Shown: positions 10,401 to 21,030 of the stretch, piece by piece | Layout of the letters: each line of letters opens with the position of its first letter | How positions within the stretch are numbered: the stretch's first letter is position 1 | DNA from: Camillea tinctor | Lineage: Eukaryota > Ascomycota > Sordariomycetes > Xylariales > Xylariaceae | DNA: 64,000 nt | Reading direction: 5' to 3' | Assembly: GCA_022578605.1 (NCBI GenBank) | Contig: MU394053.1 | Coordinates: forward strand, 435,960 to 499,959 | Notes under the pieces: model-generated | Database searches by the model: none | What the model was told of the DNA's origin: nothing | Seen by the model: only the letters and a program-made list of their open reading frames with translations | Translations under genes and position numbers: made by a program

Positions 10401-11842
10401 TCATCGCTTCTTGTTTCGTTTCTTTGCCTTGCCACCGCCCTGTGATTGGCTGCCCGTTGCCTTGGGGTTGGGGAGATCTTCAACGCTCTTCTCTAGCAAC
10501 TCGAAGCCTTCGGCAGAGTCCGTGGAAGGGGTACGCTGAGGCGGGTCCGAGTCGTCGGCATCGTCATTGACAACCTCGTCGATAACCTCGTCTTCAGTTT
10601 CCTCGTCCGAGCTCTCGGCATTTTTAGATTTGCCAAGTACCTTGCCGACAGTCACAGCGTATAACCAGCCTGGCAGCTTGAAGAGCGCAGTATCTCTCAA
10701 GGTAGGCTTCGCTAGTTCGTTAGGCTGTTGGGCGTTAGTTGGTTTGTTACAATATTTTGGGGTACGAATTGGCACTTACATCGAGGAGGAATTCGCCGGT
10801 ATTGCCATCGGCGTCTTCCTGCTCGAGATACACATCACCGAGAGAATCGACGACAAGAATCTTTCCGTTTTCGGCCACGACCCTCTTCTTGGCTCCAGTG
10901 GGGCCCTGTGCTTGCGTTTGGGGTACTGGTGTCGCGCTGCCGCTAGCTTGCTGCTTGCCACGACCTCTGCCGCGGGTTGGTCGCTTGCCATCCTTTGCTG
11001 ATTCCTTGCGGGCATCTCGTTCTTGCATGCGACGTTGCTTACGGTTCATCGGCATGGGAAGTTGATCATCATCCGCAGGTGGCGGGGGAGGGGGGGCAGC
11101 AGGTGCAGCAGCATCCACTCCTGGGATACCTAGGTTGTCTCCCCAAGCAGCGTGGCGCGCAAACTTGATGTAGCGCTCGACGAACTCGCGTTGACGCTTC
11201 CAGCTCATATAGAGGGCTAGGTAGTGGAAGCCTCCTCCGCCCACGAGCAAGCAGCCCAGAAGCACCGTGCCTAGACCTGGTCGGTAACGGCTGTAATAGT
11301 ATTCAGTGCCTTTCCAGACGGGGAAACCATTGGCCATAAAGTGGTCGTATCGGTCACGGCCAGGCCCACGAAGAATATTGGTGACCAGGGACAGACGGGT
11401 CTGGCGCTCCGAGGCTTTCTTAATAGCAGCCTTGATCTCAGCTTGGGTAGGAGGCTTCGTCACCTTCACACCAGGCTTTTTCTTGTCGCCCTTGGCCTTG
11501 TTCAGTTTTGTGCGTTCGGCGGTCAGCTGCTGCTTGACCTTGTCCGGATGCAAGGCCTTCGATTTCTTCTTGTAAGCCTTATTTATTTCATCTTGGGTAG
11601 CCGACGAGGTCACCCCGAGGAAGTCGTAGAATGTCACGTCGGGACCTTCGTGGACGGATATTTCGTCGCGAACGCGGAAGATCTCGCGGTCTGTACATGA
11701 GGAAGACAACTATTAGCAATCTCAAAACTGCAGAACATAGATAAATGATGAATTGAGATGTTTACACACCTTCTTTAGTCCAAGCTGCCGTCAGAGGAGT
11801 CAGTAGGGCTAAGAGGCCGACAGAGAAGATGGAAACCCTCAT
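10401..11842 (-). CDS. ER membrane J-domain co-chaperone (Erj5-like)
   Basis: Three exons by splice signals: 11842-11770, 11690-10780 and 10724-10401, giving 435 residues. The first exon encodes a signal peptide (MRVSIFSVGLLALLTPLTAA, residues 1-20). A J domain follows at about 42-140, with the Hsp70-stimulating HPD at 72-74 (ALHPDKVK) and a longer than usual lysine-rich insertion before the last helix (RDRYDHFM). A transmembrane segment lies at about 163-186, then a P- and K-rich cytosolic tail with acidic clusters and a basic C terminus (KAKKRNKKR). This order (signal, luminal J domain, one TM, basic tail) matches yeast Erj5 and its fungal homologues, which recruit the ER Hsp70 Kar2/BiP. 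Introns are 79 and 55 nt, and both have CTAAC-type branch points or close variants. Confidence 0.85.
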
Positions 11843-12788
11843 CTTCGCACGCCACCGCCCGAGTCACAAGGGCGTGATCCGACCAAGTTAAAAATATGTA
11901 TCTTTATCTCGTCACTTTAATGTGTGATGTACCTTGCCGATGTGGATGCTAAACAGGTTAATTGCGTAGCATAAACATATTCGTACGTTGTAGTAGTTGT
12001 GTGTAATGGGAACACGAAATTATTAGAAGTTTCTCAAGGGAGAGAAGAAGAAAAGTAAGTTTTGGTGTTTTATTTTTATTTTTATTTTTATTCTTATTTT
12101 TTTAATATTGAATTGGCAATTGCAAGGTGTCGACATTGATGTTACAAAAAATCGGGGTGGAGATTCCCATCTAGGCCTAGAACCTAGTGGGTTTAGTCTC
12201 AGTTTAGTTAAGCAGATCGGATTTCCAAATTATTATGCATCCTTTATTGGCTTACTTCCTTTGCGTGCCGAGTTTTGATTGGACCAAAAATCCTATAGTT
12301 GAACTTTATATGCTAACAGGCTTGTCCATATATACTAGTCAGGTCAATATCTGCATACATACCTGTACGCCAACATTAGACAATCCTGTGATATCCAAAA
12401 AGCTCTCATTTTTGTGTAGGCATATGTTAAGGAATGGTTGTTGAAATTATGAAATATTAGATAAGTACTGACATGGGAATGAATCACATAATATCTACTA
12501 TTTTAACAATCCCAGATAACCTGTTTGGTAGTAGACACCTCCGCGAGAATAGCAGGGAGCATACGCAGTTACGAAAGCCTTCAACCTTCATGTCATATTT
12601 TCGTTTATTCGTAATGGCTAACACACGGCATCATGACCCAAGTAATAGTCAGTCAGATACCTAGGTACCCACCAAAAAAAAAAGAAAAAAAAAAGAAAAG
12701 AAAAACAGAGCAGATTCTCTGCTCCACTAATAGCTATCCCTCGCGATGCATATGCATAGAAATCACAAGACTACATTAGCTCACCCGT
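11843..12788. other. Intergenic, 0.95 kb, with A/T simple repeats
   Basis: Contains a TTTTTA-type pentamer/hexamer run at about 12068-12105, an A-rich run at about 12668-12705 and one TACCTAGGTA palindrome at 12658-12667. No gene seen; it holds the promoter of the J-domain gene and the 3' flank of the WW-domain gene. Confidence 0.5.
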
Positions 12789-14136
12789 CTAATCATCGTA
12801 AGCCTCCTCATACTCCTCCAGGTACTCTTCCCGCGCCTCCTCCAGCTCCTCCTCCTCGCTGCTGCTCGCCGACGAGTCGTTGGCCGCAGCCAGGGCCTCC
12901 TCGTAGTCCTCGCGGGCAGAGCGGACCGACTCGCGGTCGCTTCGATCGACGTACTCGCCCTCAGCGTTGTACGCGGGCTCGTAGACGGGCTCGTAGACGG
13001 CCGCCGGGGCAGCAGCAGCGACGTACTGCGTCTCGTGGCGGCGCTCGTCGTCCGAGTCCGAGTCGTCTGAGAATATTTCGTTAGTAAGAAATGTACTTAA
13101 GACGGGAAATACGGAAGAGAGCTCACCCAAGGCATTGGCTATGAGAGCTCCGCCGATAACACCTGCGGCCAAACCACCGGCAGCATACATGGCTCCGCTG
13201 TGACCCTTCTTCTTCTTCTCCTTCTTGTCTTTGTCCTTATCCTTGTCCTTGTGGCCTTCCTCGCCGTACCCACCGTGAGCGCCGTGATCGCTGTAGCCAT
13301 AATTTTGACCCCCCTCTCCGCCGTGGCCGCGATAATCACCATGACCAGAATCGCGACCCCCGCCGTGGCCAGATCCGTGACTATCGTACCCACCGTATCC
13401 ACCACCGTGCCCAGGTGCGCCTTGAGGAGGTCCTTGAGGAGGGGGGTACCCGGACCCTCCGTGAGACTCGCCACCCCATCCGCGATGATCGCCTCCCGCC
13501 TCGGGGCCGCCTGTATGGCTACCCGGTGCTTCCCACTGCACACGGCCGGTGGCTTGTTCGGCGTAGTACCACCGCTGGTAGTGCTGGTCGTACTGGGGAA
13601 TCCAGCCTGACGGGAGAGGTGGCTTATCCGGAGGTGGCGAGTACACCGGTCCTCCGCCTTGCGGTGGAGGGCTGCTGTACTGGCCCTGTGGTGGAGGGCT
13701 GCTGTACTGGCCTTGTGGCGGAGGACTATTATACTGGCCTGGCGGGGGAGGACTGTTGTACTGCTGTGGGTACTGGCCCTGCCCCTGACCCGGATAGCCT
13801 CCATCAGAGCCGGATGGTGGGGGGCCGTCGTACGATGACTGGTGCTGATTCGAGTATCCGTAAGGCTGTTGTTGCTGCTGGCTATAGTTGCCGCCGCCAC
13901 TGCCGTGCTGTTGTGACGGGGGTGGGTATTGCTGATGTTGTTGCTGTGCTGTCACAATGGTTAGTCTCATTATTTTAATTCATGATGACAATTATATTCA
14001 ACTCAGAGTGAGTGAGTTAGGGTAATGGTTGATGATACTAACATGAATAATAGTCTCCTCCCCCTTCCCTCTCTCTCTTGTCAGGGCCGAGGTTCAGATC
14101 ATCAAGCTTGCTAACGAGTTTATTGAAGAAAGACAT
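12789..14136 (-). CDS. WW-domain protein with P/Q/G-rich repeats and glycine zipper
   Basis: Three exons: 14136-14043, 13948-13127 and 13066-12789, totalling 397 residues. The first exon gives a compact N terminus (MSFFNKLVSKLDDLNLGPDK). Residues about 33-140 are low complexity, with GQY-SSPPPQ units repeated four to five times. A canonical WW domain spans about 142-173 (LPSGW...YYAEQATGRVQWEAP), the fold that binds proline-rich peptides. A G/H/Y-rich region follows, then a lysine-rich block (KDKDKDKDKKEKKKKG), a glycine-zipper membrane-like helix (GGLAAGVIGGALIANAL) just before intron 2, and an acidic tail. The gene is transcribed divergently from the metacaspase, 953 bp away, whose prodomain has similar PPxG/QY repeats. 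Role unknown; the WW domain implies binding of PPxY-type partners. Confidence 0.8.
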
Positions 14137-15089
14137 GGTGTGCTAGAAGTAGTAGGGGAAAACACTACGTTCAGTGTTGTCGCAAACCTATGAAAGGGCG
14201 GGTATGCAGATTTTAAGAGAACCTCAGAACCAGTAAATAATTCTCTAACAGCCTTGGTTGAAATAAGTCGAAAGAAGGTGGAATGTTGCGATGTTTCTCT
14301 GTTGGCGCTTTTGTTTTGGCTTTGGTAGGCTGTGCGGGGCGAAGGGATGCGATTATCAATTAAACCTCGAAGGAATATCACACGTGGGGACCCTGAGCTT
14401 ATCGGTTGAAGATCTTTGTGATCAATTATATGCAGTTAGTGAGTTTGCCATTCTAGTATACATACCTAGGTAAGGTGTGAGGCTTCGAGCTGTAAGTAAG
14501 TACCACTACCTACCTACCTAGGTAGTAGCAGTGTCCACTACAAGTTTATTTATATAAATCGGCAAACCGGCATCATATGGGGAACCTTATTCCTCTCTGG
14601 TCATACGGTAACCCTGCCAAAAGCAACGGTTCCTGCCGACTTCAGGCGCTTTTCCAGCTGCCCAAGGATATGTTTCGATTCCCTAACAGCTTGAGGTGCA
14701 TTAGCGTCATTAGTGTCTCAGTTAGGTGGTGTCGGCGGCCTCTGTTATTCGTTAGAAATACGCTGCTGCCAGCCCTATTAGTGTGCTCTACAACTACATG
14801 CACTGTAAGTCTGAAGCTATGGTCACACTGAATCCTATTCTTTATTCCGCTTCTACATCTACATACCACACCCCCCCCTTTCCCCATCCTAATCCTAATC
14901 CACTAAATAGCAGCTGCTTTTCTTGCCCCGCCAAAAATAACAGCATCGACATCACTTTCAACCTCTCCCCTGAAATCAGCCGCAAAGGTTCCTTCTCAAC
15001 TTATCCTATCACACCCTTGGATTTCCCATCTATAGTACTTCAACCCAGGACATACCTTCTTAGCTATCTAACATACTCGATCTGTAACA
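14137..15089. promoter_or_regulatory. Divergent intergenic region, WW-protein and metacaspase genes
   Basis: The 953-bp spacer must carry both promoters. It contains two TACCTAGGTA palindromes (14463-14472 and 14515-14524) and a C/T-rich leader before the metacaspase ATG. No gene seen; short frames here lack support. Confidence 0.5.
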
Positions 15090-16628
15090 ATGTCTGGCTG
15101 GGGTGGTCACGATCAAGGAGGATACGGAGGTGGTGGAGGTGGCGGCGGTTATGGGGGTGGAGGTTATCATCAACCTCCTCAAGGCTATAATCAACACGGT
15201 CCCCCTTCAGGTGCACCCCCTCAACAACATGGCTACGGACACTACGGACCTCCTTCCGGTACTCCCCCGCAGCAGCACGGCTACAATCAATATCCACCCC
15301 ATTCCGGTCCTCCTCAATCCCAGCAGCATGGGTATAACCAGTACGGCCCGCCGGGAGGTCCCCCGCCGGGGCAGCATCAAGGATCATCAAACCAGTACGC
15401 GCCGCCTTCTCATCCTCCTCCCCAGGGTCTAGACAACTACGGCTACCCGCTCCAGACCGGCCGATCCAACCAACCCCCCGTTCAAGGATACGGAGGTCAC
15501 CACCAAGCCGGTCCTCCACCCCCAACTGCTCCACAGCAGTTCGGTCACGGAGCACCGGATGGATATACCTTCCAGTACTCCAACTGTACGGGAAAGAGAA
15601 AGGCTCTCCTGATCGGTATCAACTATTTCAACCAGCAAGGCGAGCTGAAGGGGTGCATTAATGACACCAAGAACCTTTCTTCTTTCCTCATTGAGAAATA
15701 CAACTACAAGAGACAGGATATGGTGAGTACCTGACCGAAACACATATACTCTCTGAAGGAACGTACACCGCATAGATCCGCTAACCTAAGCCTAGATCAT
15801 TCTGACCGATGATCAACAAGATCCTGTCCTGCAACCTACCAAAGCCAACATTCTCCGTGCTATGGAGTGGCTGGTCTCGGGAGCACGCCCTAATGATGCC
15901 TTGTTCCTACATTACTCGGGGCACGGCGGACAGACAGAGGATCTGGACGGAGATGAGGAAGATGGCTCCGATGAAGTGATCTATCCCGTGGATTACAAGC
16001 AAGCTGGCCATATCGTCGACGATCAGCTCCATCAAGTTGTAGTCAAGCCTCTGCAGGCAGGTGTCAGGCTTACGGCTATCTTCGACAGCTGTCACTCGGG
16101 CTCAGTCCTCGATCTGCCATACATTTACTCGACCAAGGGTGTCCTCAAGGAACCGAATCTTGCAGCCGAGGCTGGCCAAGGTCTGCTCAATGCGGTTTCC
16201 GCATATGCGTCGGGTGACACGGCCGGAGTCGCCAAGGCCATCTTCGGGTTTGCCAAGACGGCCTACCGTGGAGACGATGGATACAAGAAGACGATGGAAA
16301 CCAAGACCTCCCCCGCCGATGTCATCATGTGGTCCGGCAGCAAAGATGACCAGACGAGTGCCGACGCGACAATCGCATCTCAGGCTACCGGTGCCATGTC
16401 TTGGGCGTTTATCACGGCTCTTCAGCAGGATCCCAAGCAGAGCTACGTTGAGCTTCTTAATAGCATCCGAGATGTACTACAGACCAAGTATACACAGAAG
16501 CCTCAACTTTCATGCAGTCACCCTCTCGGTAAGTCGAGAAACCAGCACGGTATAACACCTATTTCGTTGTATAAATGCTAACGTTGAGACTTTTTTTCCC
16601 AGATACCAACCTTTTGTTTGTGATGTAA
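15090..16628 (+). CDS. Metacaspase (type I)
   Basis: Exons 15090-15722, 15796-16528 and 16603-16628 give 463 residues, ending LFVM. Residues 1-155 form a prion-like prodomain made of G, Y, Q, P and H, with repeated PPSGxPPQQHGY units. The p20-like catalytic domain begins at about 165 ([12 protein letters not shown]). The catalytic dyad is visible as His254 in HYSGHGG and Cys310 in DSCHSGS, and an acidic Ca-binding-type loop ([13 protein letters not shown]) follows the His. Type I metacaspases are Ca2+-dependent cysteine peptidases that cleave after Arg/Lys and act in protein-aggregate clearance and stress-related cell death (yeast Mca1, Aspergillus CasA/CasB). The last exon is only 26 nt, encoding the conserved C terminus. 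Start chosen at MSGWGG, which matches the usual start of fungal orthologues. Confidence 0.93.
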
Positions 16629-17432
16629 GCGATGGGTGATGGAGCTATGGCTGGGCTGATAATCAGATGTAGCTGTGTAAGGTATGGTGATTTATACTAT
16701 ATAAATCACGAGATTTCAAAAATAAATCACATGCAAATCGGTGATAGCCTCACCTAATTAAATACTTAGATTAGAGTAACTTACATGGAAACGCGTGATG
16801 CTCTTCTGTCTCCCTTCTACCTCTATACTACTATTCGAATTCGTACCTAGCCTTCAATACTCAAACCCCTCATCACAAGTGGCAAATGGTTACGTATATG
16901 ACACCACAATTAAGCATGTCAGGGGGTGCATGTATCCAGGACTTGAGGAGAGGGGGATTAAACGGGGTCCAGGGGGGGGGAGGGGATAGGGGGATAAAGA
17001 AATTGGGGAAGTGGGGCTGTCAGGAGGTCTGTCTGATCTTATCTTATCGAAGGACCCCGCTGTGACATCCGTCAGGTAGGTATGTAGTGTACCTTAGGCG
17101 CCCGCCTACTAAACAGACTTTACCCTACAATAGATCCTAACCTAACCTAACCTAACCTACTACATGCCACCTCTTACGCTTCCTTCAGCTCCATTATAAT
17201 CCATCACCAACAACCCTCCTACCAAGATCACCTGGATGTTAACCTCAGGCCCAGATCCAGACCCGGACTAAGACTGGAAAGCGCCGATCTCGTCTTCCCC
17301 TAACCCGCAAAATATGCTTGACCCGCTTCGTCGCTAACCCCTTGCATCGGCCTAGAGGGTCAGGCTTATACTTCTCAGGTACATACATAGGTTATATCAC
17401 CTCTTCTTCCCACCCATTACCACAAAAACGAA
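16629..17432. other. Intergenic with telomere-like repeat
   Basis: About 0.8 kb. A (CCTAA)4 run lies at 17136-17155 and a G-rich purine tract at about 16940-16995. No gene seen. Confidence 0.5.
17136..17155. repeat. (CCTAA)4 telomere-like tract
   Basis: Four perfect CCTAA units, a 5-bp relative of the CCCTAA telomeric repeat. Probably a simple repeat rather than a relic chromosome end. Confidence 0.7.
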
Positions 17433-18891
17433 GTGATGGAAGGCCCTTCGTATTGGTCTTATGTAAACGGGAGTGACTTTTCTGAATCGAGTAATGCCAA
17501 TGCTGTGGTCCGGCGTGCGCCGCCGCCCCCGAGGCGCCAGAACCAGAACTCTCCCACACTCCAGACTCTTTTCGGGATCTATCCGATCCGGGAGCGCATC
17601 GTGCGCTGCCTTGAAACCCGCGATGTTCTCCGCTTGTGCGAGACATCGTGGGCCATGCGCCACGACATCAAGGCAAACGAGTGGGATATCAACGTCAAGC
17701 TGGGACGCTTTATCAAGGATCCCGCCGGGTTCAGGAGTCAGCTAGGCCGCTCCGACGCTCTGATATCGGGGAGTTTCGCGCTGCAGTTCTTCGAGCGCAT
17801 CATCTGGCCTGAGTCGGACCTGGATATCATGGTCCAGGATGGGGAGAGTCTCGAGGGCCTGTCCAAGTTCTTAACAGAGAAGGAAGGTTACGAGATGGCG
17901 GGAGAGAGGACCTTCACCGAGGAGGGCGATGATATCTTAGGGTACCGGACCAGCGACTTTCCAGACATGAAGAAGGTAGGTCACAAATCCAATGCGGACC
18001 CCTGACTGCTTTCTGCTGCAGTACATCTAAGGCTAACAGTTAGTATAGACGCAGACGTACATATACCGCAAGAAGCATGACATTGCCTGGAAGAAATCTA
18101 ACTATACCGGAAGAAAGGTTCAGCTCATAGCCACGTACGGTCCCCCGGTCCAGGCGATTCTACGCGGCTACTACACGACTGCGCTCGTGAACTTCATCTC
18201 CTGGAATAAAGCCTACTCTATATTCCCCCGGTCAACCTTTCTTTCGCACGAGACCATACCCCTGAAATCAATGGATGAGTATTTCGGTTCTCTACATGCG
18301 AAATACAGCCGCCGCGGGTGGCGAATGCGCACCGAATCCGTCATGGTCGAGGGTCTGAGCCAACCGGACCCCTTGGGAAGCCTAGCCAAGAAAGGCAACC
18401 GGCGCGTCGGGGACCGCGACACCTGGATCATCCAGCTGGACACGTCGTCGGTCGCGAAGCCGTCCAAGCCCGACTTCGTCCTCGAGTACTCGTGCTTCCA
18501 GATCGCGGGTCTGCAAACGCAGGGCGTCGGGGTTCGCGGGCTGCACGAGTGGAACGAGGTGCGGTCCTCGCTCAACCTGAGCATCTACGCCGGCCGCTTC
18601 CAGTCGCACTCGCTGCGCTACAATTACACGTACAGTTACGATTACGAGGACCCCGATTATCACACCCCGCTGCACCTCTTCTGGGACCAGCTCGGCAAGC
18701 GCATGTCGCGCAACACTCTCGGCCAGCTCATGAAGCTAGGCCAGGCCAAGGTCGATGAGATCGTCGGCGACCAGCCCCCACATTCGGTCGTCTTGTATGA
18801 GCTCGAGTTCGAGCACCCCGACGGCTGGGATTATTACGATGACCTGGTCCCGTTGCTGTATGATCAGATGGAGTCGAATGGTCATATTTGA
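17433..18891 (+). CDS. F-box-like / nucleotidyltransferase-like fungal protein
   Basis: Two exons, 17433-17975 and 18049-18891, giving 461 residues; the 73-nt intron has a CTAAC branch site and TAG acceptor. Residues 46-92 resemble an F-box-like helical segment (IYPIRERIVRCLETRDVLRLCETS). Residues 110-131 fit the signature of the polymerase-beta nucleotidyltransferase superfamily: G112-S113, a 14-residue spacer, then D128-L-D130-I. The middle is a GRKVQLI strand followed by conserved FISWNKAYSIFP, typical of a large uncharacterised ascomycete family. The C terminus is acidic (YYDDLVPLLYDQME). No signal peptide. I cannot name a function; an NTase-fold protein linked to ubiquitin adaptors is one possibility. 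Confidence 0.75.
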
Positions 18892-19647
18892 GTTTTATCA
18901 TGGGTTAGCATCACTAGAGGGTGTTTCTCCCGTTAAACATAGGTAATCAGATGTATTATCTGCTTGTCTTTTATCGAGTTACATTTTTGACACGCCGTAG
19001 TAAGGCGCATGTTGTTACAGGATGGAGAGAAAGGCGACATTGTCCAAGTGTCGGCTGCAACTCCAGGAATGAAGTACAGAATCCCGAGGGTTTGCATTTC
19101 TTTTTACCGATATGCATGAAGGGAACGATTGTTGGTGCAGATGAATGATGGTTTTGTATTTTTAGCGATGTAATGAAGGCGTGTTACTTTATGATTTACT
19201 TGTTGTTTTGCTAAGTTCCCTACAGGAGTATTTGGGAGTTTCAATATATTTTATCCTAACCCTAACCCTGAGTATATCAGTTCTTCCTTCATACCTAGAG
19301 TTAGAGCAAATGCCAACTCGTATATCACGGTGCCGCAATTATGACAAGTATCTATAGTTGTAAATATAGAAACTCGTCATTTGTATAAACAAGGCAACAT
19401 GCGTGATTACCCGGGGGAACTGCTGACTAGGCACAGTTTACTATACATAGGCATCCTTCAGTAGATGAGATATAAGCCAAAAGCTAGCGCGAGGCGTATA
19501 TGGGTAAGCATGTAATACTTGCAACAAAGGATCAGACTTGTTTTATTTTCTACATCAACGTGATATTTTCACAAGACCAACGCCGCTCTCCAACCTGAAT
19601 ATACCCGCGCCACTATCTACATCGGTACCTATGTTAAGTAAACCCCC
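18892..19647. other. Intergenic, 0.76 kb, convergent 3' flanks
   Basis: Contains a short telomere-like run (CCTAACCCTAACCCT) at about 19255-19269. No gene seen. Confidence 0.5.
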
Positions 19648-21030
19648 TTAAAATAAAGCCAGCGCGTTCGGCGGCGACCCGACTAGTCCTGTGATGTTCA
19701 TCGGCGCCGAGGTCAGCAGGAAGCTGTAACGCCCGGTCTTCTTGCAGTGCGCCGACAACGCGCTGAGATCCCAGAGCTCGCCGATAGGCATACCGAACAT
19801 AGCTAGGAGCCAGGGGTGTAAGTCTGGAAAGAAGAAAGCAGTCGTTAGTTAGGTTCAATAAGGGGGGGGAGGAGGAAAGAAGGAAATCTATCTGCTCCGT
19901 CTCCTTTTCACGGCCCCCTTTTCCCACTCCACAGTGCTTCCTTCTCCGTGTCTACCCCCTTCTTCTCCGCAAGCCACCTATGCAACCAACCAACCCTCGG
20001 CATCCCTCCCTCCAAAAAAAAGCAAAGTCACAACCGCAAACAAGGAATAATGTAAAACTCAGAGAAAAAAAAAAGGTAGGCAGAACTCACACAAATCCTC
20101 CGGCCCCCCCACCTCCCCATCCTCTTTCACCGGCATCAGCGCCTCAAACGCCCACGCGTCCCCCGCCACCGCCGCGAAATGCCGGTCCCACAGCCACCGC
20201 GCGCTCTCCCTGCACCCGTGCATGCCGGCCAGCTTCCCCGCCGCCAGCTTGCCCATGGTCTCCGCCGAGGGCGGGTTCCGCATCACGTCCGTGAGCCCCG
20301 TGCGCAGGACCAGCACGTCGCCGGGGCGGAAGGCCACCCCCTGCGCGGCGGCGATGGTCTCGATCTGGGCGACGGTGATGCGGTGGCCGTCGAGGGGGTG
20401 CGGGCTTATAACCTCCCCCTCTCCCCTCTCTCCGGACTGGGACTCGGCCCACGCCTGGAAGTCGATCAGCACGCCCCGCGCGACCAGCCCGCCGCGCGTG
20501 TGCCAGTGCTCGAGCGTGGGCGCGCTGCAGAGCGAGGGGTCCTCCGCCGACGCGCACAGCGTCTCGCGCGTGGCGCGCAGCCCGTTGTACGACAGCCCCG
20601 TGCCCTGGTCCGCCCAGTGCACCAGGCTGTCCCACTGGCTGCCCGACTGCGTGTTGAAGTGCAGCTCGTCGTCCCAGCCGCACCCCGTGCTGAGCCCCGC
20701 CTCGCGGAGCGTCATGCGCGGGTGCGTCGTCGCGATGCGGCCCGGGGCGAGCGGCGGGAGCGCGTCGAGCGGCCAGCTTTTGCGCGCGCGCGTGGTGAGT
20801 ACGAGCGAGAGAAGGGCACGCGGCAGGCGGATGTGGGCTTACTTCAGTGAGATCGATACCCCGTCCCGGGCCTCGCCGTACGCGCCCCGCACTACTTCCG
20901 GGGTGAGCAGGTTCAGCGTCCCCAGCACGTCCTTCTTCCCGTCTTTGTCGAAGATCCCCCATGCGCAGCCCTGGGGCATGCCCGGCACCGGGGGCAGGTC
21001 GTCGAAGTTGGGGAGCTGGGAGGCGTCCAT
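19648..21030 (-). CDS. Cyclase-family hydrolase (kynurenine-formamidase-like fold)
   Basis: Exons 21030-20843, 20776-20091 and 19823-19648 give 349 residues, typical for fungal members. The N terminus (CAWGIFDKDGKKDVLGTLN) and the strand preceding intron 1 are family features, and the exon 1-2 join produces VSISLNWPLDALP, a family motif. The metal/active-site block reads SGSQWDSLVHW, the fungal variant of the HxGTHxDxPxH motif of cyclase/formamidase enzymes, with Gln and Ser at positions where bacterial enzymes have His. The C terminus ends with conserved SFLLTSAPMNITGLVGSPPNALALF. Members hydrolyse amides or lactones; the substrate here is unknown. Exon 2 is extremely GC-rich, so open frames appear on both strands, but only this one has motif and splice support. 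Confidence 0.85.

Noticed and set aside
17136..19269. CCTAA and CCCTAA runs as evidence of a chromosome end
   Set aside because: Only two to four units, flanked by ordinary genes on both sides; simple interstitial repeats are sufficient.
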